Shown here piece by piece: positions 56,088-64,000 of a stretch of DNA of 64,000 nucleotides. Positions within the stretch are counted from its first letter, which is position 1, and each line of letters starts with the position of its first letter. The stretch spans positions 124,001 through 188,000 of the forward strand of contig NW_024882783.1 of the NCBI RefSeq assembly GCF_019059575.1, written 5' to 3'. This DNA comes from Amphibalanus amphitrite (Eukaryota; Arthropoda; Thecostraca; Balanomorpha; Balanidae). The translations under genes were made by a program, and so were the position numbers. A model generated the notes under the pieces. That model was not told the DNA's origin. It saw only the letters and a list, made by a program, of their open reading frames with translations, and searched no databases.

Positions 56088-59000
56088 CGAAATCGAATGG
56101 GAAAAGTTAGAAACATTACAGTCTTGGTATGGAGACAGTCAACATTTCACCGTTCACAAATGGTTGAAACGCATAGCACCTTCTGTGCAACTAGGTAGGA
56201 ACACACAGCTTGTATGACAAATGACGACAAAAAGTAACAAACATTTAAACACCCTTTGTTACGGAATTTATACTTATGTATTACATATAAAAGCCTCTGA
56301 ACAATCAATTTCTCCTAACCTCAACAGCTCTCCCTTTCATCAGATGTTCGACTTCGGTCTTTGGTCTTTGGGTACCTCTACCTCTCTGTTCTGTCTCTAA
56401 TTCACCACGCACTGGTTGTAATGCAACAGATCTAAATGTTGGCGTCCATCGAGTGGTAACCTGACAGTTCACGCCAATGATAAAGATAAAACCATTCAGC
56501 ACATTTGTAACTCGCTCTCCCTCAATTTTGTGCCGCTCAGCGCGCCGCCTTACGGCATGGCCATTGTTAACTGTGTCGCAGTGGGACGTTTTCGGCCCCA
56601 TCCAGTACCTCCAGTGAGGTGTTTGGCCAAGATTGGCCACCGCCACGGCGACTGTGGCCCGGTGTTACGGTTTGCGAAACATTGACCGCAGGCTCGTGTT
56701 TCACCGGGGACGGTAAATGTCGCCCGACAAGGCCAAAAGGCCCGACACCGCACCGCCACGGCCCTGCGGTGTGGGGCCGTTTGATGTCGCTCGAAACGTG
56801 CATGTTGCACGACTTTCCGACATAAATCACGCCTTGCGTACGAATATGCGTGGCAAAATTCATGATAAGTGGTTCATAAGGAACACTTGACGTGTAATTT
56901 CTAAGTAATGTTGTGCGGTTTATAGCCGAGTATGAAGCGCGAGCGCTTTGCTTGCAAAGGAGACGCCCGAAATGATACCGAAATGGAAGGTATCCATGCC
57001 TAAATTATCTGTCATTCACCGCAGGAATATTATCATTCAAACTGAAGTGCTGAAATTTGCTTCATAACTGCCTCAAGGCCCCAGTTTCAGCATTACAGCA
57101 CTGTTTCATCTCCGTCATTTCATGCAGATACTGCGCACGTGGCCGAAGTTGCCAGACACGGCTTTTCGAAGACGATGACGTCAATAGCTGACAAGCTACA
57201 CACCCGAACACCTCGGGCCATGCGAGCGGGGATCAAGTTAGCCAATTAATTCCTGGCGTTTGACTAATATGCTGTTGGCTGTGCCATGAGCCGACGTCAG
57301 ATTACCGTTTCTCTGTACAGGTGCCGGCCGCGGTGCCGCCGGGGCCGGGGCGAGACCAACTTCTTAGCCGGTTAGAGAGTGACGAACTTTGCCTCGTTAA
57401 GCCACCAGCGAGACTTGCCGCTGGAGGCGCCGGCGATACGGCCATCCAGCGACCGCGGTCCGTGCCCCATTCAACTCTGCACGGAGTTGGAGAGTCGCAT
57501 AGATGAATTGCGCCGCTTATGTGAGTGTTTACTGTGCCCGTCACTGCATGCGTTCTGCTGGTGATCTGCTTATTTGCTGAGCGTGAAGTTTTCTCGCATT
57601 TCGCAGTTGGCGCTCAGTGGTGGTTCCAAGGGTTGATGAAATTTAGGGCATTTTCCTCGCCCAAAGTGTCCGACATTGACGAAAATTTGCCGTTTTCTTT
57701 GCATACAAATTATAAAGGCAACCAAAGTCCAAACGCCTATTAGTTGGAAACAAGTTTATTCATAGGCGCACATGACGATGTAGAGCGAGAACTTAAGAGG
57801 CTTTTTCAAATCTAAGGATCTTTTATTAGATAACTCACTCGCATCCAGAGGGCTTCAAAAGTACTTTTCCGGATTTATCATTGTTGAATTTTGATCATTC
57901 TAAGAAAATCACTATTTGAGTGTTTGAGCTGCATGAATCGGCTAGTTATTATAGTTATTAGATAACTCACTCGCATCCAGAGGGCTTCAAAAGTACTTTT
58001 CCGGATTTATCATTGTTGAATTTTGATCATTCTAAGAAAATCACTATTTGAGTGGTTGAGCTGCATGAATCGGCTAGTTACACATGTTGTCAAGCATTAT
58101 GCAACGATACTGCTCGCAATTACAGTCTAGTAATGCTGCTTTACATATAATCAGCAATCGTATAATAAGCCTCATATCCTCACATACCAATAACAGTATT
58201 ATAGGTCCTCGTGTTTCACTGTCGTTGCGCTTGCGCTAAATATAGATTTCAGGGGAAATGTTACATAACACGTTTAACAATATGTGAACTATCCTTGTGA
58301 AGCATCCTTGCGGCAGCCGCTGTGATGTGTACTGCGTACTGCTGTACTGATGTGTACTGCGGCACAGCCTAGCTCCCAGGTGCTATGCGGGTTAGTCTAG
58401 CTCCCAGGCCTTCTGTCGGCCGGCCACTCCAACACACCGCCGCGCCGCAGCATAGCGAGTCGGACCCGCGTCGCTAGGCGGAACAATGCTCTGGCCTATT
58501 GTCAATTCACCGCCTTCCCGGCGTCACTGGACTGATGTGACCACCACGTCTTCTCTCGCGGGGCACAGTCGCGAGCGCGCAGGGGAGCGGCTCGCATCTG
58601 TGTCGAATCTCGTCAATATTGCATGCGGTTACGGACAGTCTCGCGCGTCGCGTCGCCTCGCGTCGCACTCGACGCGTCAGATATTCTCATCACGCGTCAG
58701 GGTCCGCAGGGAAATTCGCCGCTTCCTGCGGCTGCCGTGTGGTGTATTGGCGGCGAGCCGGCCAGCCGGGCTTCCGTGACACCTTTGACGGCTCTGAGGT
58801 CTCTCTGGCCTGCCGGCCTGCGCCGTATTCGCCGGCGGTCACTCCAAACTTGGACACTATATAGATACAAACACTCTCAACAGAGTATAGCAGTGAGAGC
58901 GAGCGACGGTAAGCCTAGTCAAAAACCGGGTTTTAAATTTTCAGCCCTCTCGCGGTGTTGTGGAATGGGATGGAGTATGCATTTCTTCCTAATATGCTGC

Positions 59001-59089
59001 TACTTTCAAACGTATATGGCTTACTCTGTGGCTCATTGAAATATAAGCTTCGTGCCTTTATTTTATAATAATTCAGTGTCCTTTGTCGG
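56088..59089. other. Unrecognised; CpG-rich 57320-57500 and 58400-58830
   Basis: Apart from the 132-bp duplication there are GC-rich blocks with overlapping open frames, and a minus frame at 56305-56646 reading TTRWTPTFRSVALQPVRGE that I cannot identify. Confidence 0.45.
57823..58080. repeat. Perfect-type tandem duplication, 132-bp period
   Basis: TTATTAGATAACTCACTCGC starts at 57823 and again at 57955; the units match almost base for base (GTGTTTGAG versus GTGGTTGAG). Recent duplication. No gene seen in or around it. Confidence 0.9.
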
Positions 59090-59971
59090 TTAACCCTATT
59101 AGTGGCAGGCTCCTGGCTACCCCATATTAGTGGCAGGGGGGGGGGGGGCTGTTTACGACCCCCCTTGATATCTCGAGATCGAACGGGCCGATTTTCAAAA
59201 TTCAAACGGCATTCGATTTGGCTCAACGAGATCTACATTTCTAAAAAAAAAATTAAAAAATGTCAATAGGGGGGTAGAGGGGGGTGAAAAAGGGCAAATT
59301 GCAGATACATTTTAGACTGTTTATCACGGCCAGGTTTCTGAACCAATCTTAACGCAACTTTTGCCGATCGAGAGAGAATGAACCAGGAATTCACATGGAT
59401 CCTAGAAATATGCATTTTCAAAAATCATAGGCGGATACAGATCATTGAGATTGGGGGTACACAAAAAGTATAGTAAATAAGGTTTTTGTTGGTACTGTTT
59501 CTAAAAAGGGTGGCAATGGTCTTGTTATGTTACAATTTTCTTATGAGAGAACGACTACAATTGTATTGGTCATGCATAGGCGGTGTCAGGGCACCTATGT
59601 TGGGAGGTAAAAAATAACCCCCCTTTTTGGACGCCTGGATCCGCCTATTATAGCAAAAACGTGTCAAAAGAGGATGCACAATAACTTTGTATATGTTATC
59701 ACATGATACCTTTCATTCACTGTTCGTAAAACTGGTGCAGCATCGTGATCTTCGCCCAAATGACTCGCTTCACGAATAGGAGCCCCCAATTCCCAGTGCT
59801 CTGGAGCCGCCCCTGGTAAAGTTATGAACTTGAAATTTTCAGGGAATGTGCCCAATTTAGTTTTAGGAAAAGTCAAAAAATTTCAGCATCGTAGCTTCAG
59901 CGGTTTCGGAGATATTCCCGAAAAACCTGAGGGGTGGATAAAAACAACCCCCCTGCCACTAATAGGGTTAA
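59090..59971. mobile_element. TTAA-flanked G/C-hairpin element, copy 4 (inverted partner of 21292-22178)
   Basis: TTAA at 59090-59093 and 59968-59971, TIR CCCTATTAGTGGCAGG. The left end carries the doubled TIR word that the 21292-22178 copy has on its right, so the two are in opposite orientation. Length is 882 versus 887 bp. The G/C hairpin at about 59138-59166 surrounds CTGTTTACGA. The two copies differ by scattered substitutions and small indels. Confidence 0.85.
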
Positions 59972-61909
59972 GGAGATCTAAGCAAAGAATTTAAAAAATA
60001 GTAAAGAAAAAACGTTCTCAGTTGAATATTATTCAGATGAGATGCTCTCCTGGTATCATCTAGGCTATCGTTTACCTAGTGCGTCAGCCAAAAGGCGCCT
60101 CTCAGCATCCAACAGTTACGGCCGTATAATTAATTGCCTCCTTCCGGAAGTTTGCTCGACGCGTGCCAATTTGCGACGTCTAGTGTCGGCAGAGAGGATA
60201 TCAAATGCAGAGTGCGCGTGCCTCTTGCACCACGGGAGGGTAACAAAGAGTTGGCGCAAGTCCGAGCCGATATACTGGACAGCAGACGGTCACGGGACGT
60301 TAGGATCCGGTCTGGTTTGGGTGATACAGCTCCCCTCCATCCCTCCTCCTTTTCCCAGCTGGACCATTTTCCAATCGTCAGCGGCGGCAAGAGGTGGGGA
60401 CCTCCAGCCGAGCGCGACAAATGTGCGTCGGCGACGCGGCTGGCACAGATAAGACTCGGGCCTGGCGCTGACGTGACCTGTCGGCCCCAGGCCGGCGCGG
60501 CGGCCGCGGCGGCGAGGGTCGTCAGGTCGTTAGATCGCCGCCGGGTCGTTAGCCGTCCCCGGACGGCCACCCCATGCTCGGCTGCCCGCTCATATCCCAG
60601 ATGCGGCCGCCGCTGCACAATCGCTCCCTCTGCGGCTTTGTCTTCCTTCCGCCGCGTTATTTTTACGTGATTGACGATGGATGTCAGCTGATTGACGGTC
60701 TTACAATCGATGTTATTTTAGGACTGAACATGTTTGAGGTGGAAGCTGTTAACCAAAAATGTTTTTCTCCCAGACAATCCGTTTTGGTTGAAATGGTAAA
60801 TGTTTTAATGTTGACTTTGTGTGCATCTAAATATGTTAAAAAATCAGTTTCCATGACTTTGCAAAGCATGATCGCATAACAGTTTGCATACGACGATTTT
60901 CTGCAACATGGGAAGGCATATGACCACCAATATGTTTTCTTTCGCACAGGGTAAATGGTGAATAAACTTAATTAAAATTACAACAATTCTCCACATTGCC
61001 AAATTGCATATCTTTTTTGGTTCCTTGGCAAATAGAAATAACGTTGTTTTGATGGTCGGAATATAGTGAACGGCTTAGCAAGGATTTGTGCCATTTTGTT
61101 TCGATTTTAAATAGTTTTCCGGCTTTTCTGTACAGCAATCAAGTAATGAACCAATCACTAATCAGGACTAACAATATGACATTTACGTAGCTGGCTTCCT
61201 TGATAATCGGGACAATGATTGCCCTGCTCATGGCGTGGAAGTTTATGAATGGTGTCGCTGCGGGCCCGTAACAAACCGTCCTCATTAAAGGCGTCAGTAT
61301 CGGCAGTTTTGTCGATAGACTGGCTCGCCGTGCTCATCAGATCGGACAATGTTCCTTCCCAAAGAAAATTACACCGTTCAGGAACGCGTGCAACCCGGAG
61401 CCAGCGGGCTCCCGGTTTCAGATTCTGAATCGAAGGAGTGACGACTGTGAGTATAACAAGGCACATGTTGCACCAATTCATTCCCGTCACACACATAGAC
61501 AGTCACGCAAACGCATATGACTAGCAGTCAGTTATCCTATTCGAAGCGTTCATGAGACCCTATCCATTTGTACGTCAGAACGGAATATGATTTGCATAAG
61601 CTTGATGTCTTGAATAATTTTCATAAAATAGGCGTTTAGAGCACGGACGTATAAATAAACTGGACCCGCAACCACCTCCATTCAGGTGAAGCCGACAAGG
61701 CGCCATTTTACGTTGCCAAAAAACCGTACTCTGGAAGGTCATCGAGCCAATACAATTAGGATTGCGTCTAAACGGATGATCGGATCGAGATGCTGGTGGT
61801 ACCGTTCGACGGGTAATGCCTTGAGGCAGGTGATGGTGGATGTCACATGGCACCCGGTGTCACATGGCGCGTGCCACGTGCCGACAAACTTACAAAGGGC
61901 AAAAACCTT
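59972..61909. other. Unrecognised; CpG-rich 60270-60650
   Basis: The CpG-rich block carries open frames of 178 aa (plus, 60134-60670) and 162 aa (minus) over the same bases, neither resembling a protein family. It may be a promoter region. The 61158-61496 frame is listed separately. Confidence 0.45.
61158..61496 (-). CDS. Unidentified 112-aa open frame with leader-like N-terminus
   Basis: The frame opens with MCVTGMNWCNMCLVILTVV, which contains a hydrophobic stretch resembling a signal peptide. It continues with a polar region with few hydrophobic runs (RVPERCNFLWEGTLSDLM) and ends at TAG. A second frame is open over the 3' part, so frame choice is weak. I recognise no domain or neuropeptide. 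It could be a secreted-protein exon or chance. Confidence 0.2.
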   Translation of the reverse strand: MCVTGMNWCNMCLVILTVVTPSIQNLKPGARWLRVARVPERCNFLWEGTLSDLMSTASQSIDKTADTDAFNEDGLLRARSDTIHKLPRHEQGNHCPDYQGSQLRKCHIVSPD

Positions 61910-63099
61910 TAACCCGCGCGGGGCTGGGGTCTCCAGCCGAACGCGCGGGGCTGGGGGGGGGGGGGGTAAATTTTACCCCCCCCCCCTGTTATCTCCCGAA
62001 CTAATGGTCCGATTTGGAAAATTCAAACGCCAATCGAAAGCTCTCATCACGAACTACTAAAAACATGTACTTAATTTAAAGTTTCAGGTCAAGGTCAAGG
62101 TCAGGTCAACGGTACAAATTGCAAGTTTCTACAGTATCGGCCTTGCACCGTAGTTGCCGAAGAATGGAGTCATGGACTGAGACTGATCGCCCAAAACGTG
62201 TTCTTAGGCTACCAAGACAATATTTGTTGCATACAATATCATTCAGAGGTCAAGGTCAAGGTCAGGTCAGGTCAGGTCAGGTCACCAAAAAACAAAATAT
62301 AGAAAAGGGCATGTGCGACACATGTTTTATGGGTCATTTTACTCATAGAATTCAATAGGCACACTCAATAAGTGATATGGACCACCTCTGGATGAATTTC
62401 AGGTCGAGGTCAGGTCAAGGTCAGGTCAAGTGAGGTCAAATTTTGAAGTTGGTTGTTAAGGCCTAAAAAGGTGTCTATCTGATGCAGTTTTTCACGGCGA
62501 ATCGAATGGTGCTATTTTTGTTTCCGTACGAAGTCTAGAACTTCCCCAAAAAAGTCATTTTTCAAAAAATTTGTGTGTCGTGACGTCATAAAATTTTGAA
62601 TAGCTCCCACATTTTTGAACCGATTCTTCTAAAATTTGGTATGTAGGTGCACATAGACCACTTCTCTGACATATATTCCGGTTTTTTCGATAGACTCAAA
62701 ATTTTGGATTTTATAATGATTTTCCCAAAAAAGTCAGTTTTTGAAAAAAGTTTAGGCCAAAATCCAAAATTTTCAAAAAACCGAGATAGCCATTTGATAG
62801 ACAAAGTAAAATTACGTATAACCTTTTTTGTTACGTCTTGATTCCTTTAAAAATGAAGATGTTAGCGGCGTTTGAACTTTTGCCGTTTTTGAGGCGAAAA
62901 TGGCGAACATGACGTCACTAAAACGTCAATTTCTCAAAAATTTTCCGACGGATTTCGCTCAAATTTTCAGGGAACGTGTCAAATTGATGTAAGAAAAGGT
63001 ACTGAAAGTTTGGCGGCGCTGCGCGCCGCCGTTTTTGAGATATCGCAAAAATTCGCGAGGGGGGGGTAAAATTTACCCCCCCAGCCCCGCGCGGGTTAA
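61910..63099. mobile_element. TTAA-flanked G/C-hairpin element, copy 6 (tandem with copy 7)
   Basis: TTAA at 61910-61913 and 63096-63099. TIR CCCGCGCGGGGCTGG with an inner second copy after GTCTCCAGCCGAACG. Left hairpin is a G run, TAAATTTTA and a C run (about 61952-61986); right hairpin surrounds TAAAATTTA (63058-63082). AGGTCA arrays at 62083-62107, 62247-62285 and 62399-62441. The internal CCGGTTTTTTCGA region resembles copy 1 around 2120-2140. Non-autonomous. Confidence 0.87.
62247..62285 (+). promoter_or_regulatory. AGGTCA/AGGTC array in hairpin element copy 6
   Basis: The order is AGGTCA-AGGTCA-AGGTC-AGGTC-AGGTC-AGGTC-AGGTCACC: two hexamers with no spacer, then overlapping pentamers. 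TCAAGGTCA is the classic monomer site of FTZ-F1/ERR-type receptors. The same array is at 63424-63462 in the tandem copy. Whether it binds anything is inference. Confidence 0.4.
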
Positions 63100-64000
63100 C
63101 CCGCGCGGGGCTGGGGTCTCCAGCCGAACGCGCGGGGCTGGGGGGGGTAAATTTTACCCCCCCTGTTATCTCCCGAACTAATGGTCCGATTTGGAAAATT
63201 CAAACGCCAATCGAAAGCTCTCATCACGAACTACTAAAAACATGTACTTAATTTAAAGTTTGAGGTCAAGGTCAAGGTCAGGTCAACGGTACAAATTGCA
63301 AGTTTCTACAGTATCGGCCTTGCACCGTAGTTGCCGAAGAATGGAGTCATGGACTGAGACTGATCGCCCAAAACGTGTTCTTAGGCTACCAAGACAATAT
63401 TCGTTGCATACAATATCATTCAGAGGTCAAGGTCAAGGTCAGGTCAGGTCAGGTCAGGTCACCAAAAAACAAAATATAGAAAAGGACATGTGCGACACAT
63501 GTTTTATGGGTCATTTTACTCAAGAATTCAATAGGCACACTCAATAAGTGATATGGACCACCTCTGGATGAATTTCAGGTCGAGGTCAGGTCAAGGTCAG
63601 GTCAAGTGAGGTCAAATTTTGAAGTTGGTTGTTAAGGCCTAAAAAAGTGTCTATCTGATGCAGTTTTTCACGGCGAATCGAATGGTGCTATTTTTGTTTC
63701 CGTACGAGGTCTAGAACTTCCAAAAAAATCATTTTTCAAAAATTTGTGTGTCGTGACGTCATAAAATTTTGAATAACTCCCACATTTTTGAACCGATTCT
63801 TCTAAAATTTGGTATGTAGGTGCACATAGACCCACTTATCTGACATATATTCCGGTTTTTTCGATAGACTCAAATTTTGGATTTTACAATGATTTTCCCA
63901 AAAAAGTCAGTTTTTTGAAAAAATTTAGGCCAAAATCCAAAATTTTCAAAAAACCGAGATAGCCATTTGATAGACAAAGTAAAATTACGTATAACCTTTT
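63096..64000. mobile_element. TTAA-flanked G/C-hairpin element, copy 7, cut by the window end
   Basis: Begins at the TTAA (63096-63099) that also ends copy 6, and follows copy 6 in the same orientation to the last base. It is nearly identical, with shorter G and C runs and a few substitutions. About 905 bp are visible. The AGGTCA array is at 63424-63462. Confidence 0.87.

Noticed and set aside
56305..56863. Overlapping minus frames of 86-113 aa
   Set aside because: No family resemblance, overlapping in different frames; a possible acceptor at CTGTCAG (about 56462) is not enough.
60134..60670. 178-aa plus-strand open frame
   Set aside because: It lies in CpG-rich DNA where a 162-aa frame is open on the opposite strand over the same bases; composition explains both and neither shows a domain.
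1..64000. CRISPR array, rRNA genes, bacterial operons, viral genes
   Set aside because: No regularly spaced short direct repeats with unique spacers, no rRNA-like conserved stretches, no closely packed frames, and no viral structural or replicase motifs were seen.

Overview
The window reads as nuclear DNA of an arthropod, probably a crustacean; a barnacle-like genome is a guess, not something the sequence proves. The reasons are a spliced gene with arthropod-type exons and introns, RNase H-bearing non-LTR retrotransposon remains, Tc1/mariner-type elements with TA target duplications, CpG-rich islands, and no bacterial gene organisation. Most of the 64 kb is non-coding and repeat-derived.

The one gene I can build with confidence is a Lachesin orthologue on the minus strand (44325-51755). 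It has nine coding exons with consistent GT/AG sites and phases. It encodes 362 residues: signal peptide, three Ig domains and a hydrophobic GPI-anchor tail. Three of its introns carry inverted-repeat elements: a 1.1 kb foldback (45233-46368), a palindromised Tc1/mariner relative (47872-49094) and a 0.6 kb TA-flanked MITE (49446-50071). Weaker minus-strand gene fragments are signal-peptide-type first exons at 41481-41523 and 10617-10690, and possible exons at 27238-27336 and 27607-27735.

The most unusual content is a set of 0.9-1.2 kb elements at 1356-2553, 16065-16983, 21292-22178, 54897-56087, 59090-59971, 61910-63099 and 63096 to the window end. All are flanked by TTAA (one by TTAC). Their terminal inverted repeats begin CCC. 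Inside each end is a run of G, a short mostly self-complementary spacer and a run of C, which would form a hairpin. Next comes a shared subterminal motif (ATCTCCGAAACnnCTGGnCCGAT-like). Several interiors carry AGGTC/AGGTCA arrays resembling nuclear-receptor half-sites. I see no transposase in them. One copy is nested in a TA-flanked element (20784-22539), and two copies are head to tail sharing a single TTAA.

By region: 1-4.3 kb has CpG-rich DNA and the first hairpin element; 4.3-5.25 kb a decayed mariner-type element with good TIRs; 5.3-15 kb mostly unrecognised DNA with CpG-rich islands; 15-24.2 kb repeats, including hammerhead-like repeats; 24.9-30.7 kb duplicated GC-rich minisatellite DNA, a degenerate GGCC-rich array and non-LTR remnants; 31-44 kb largely unrecognised DNA with a TTAA MITE and CpG-rich islands; 44-52 kb the Lachesin gene; 53-64 kb more hairpin elements and a tandem array.
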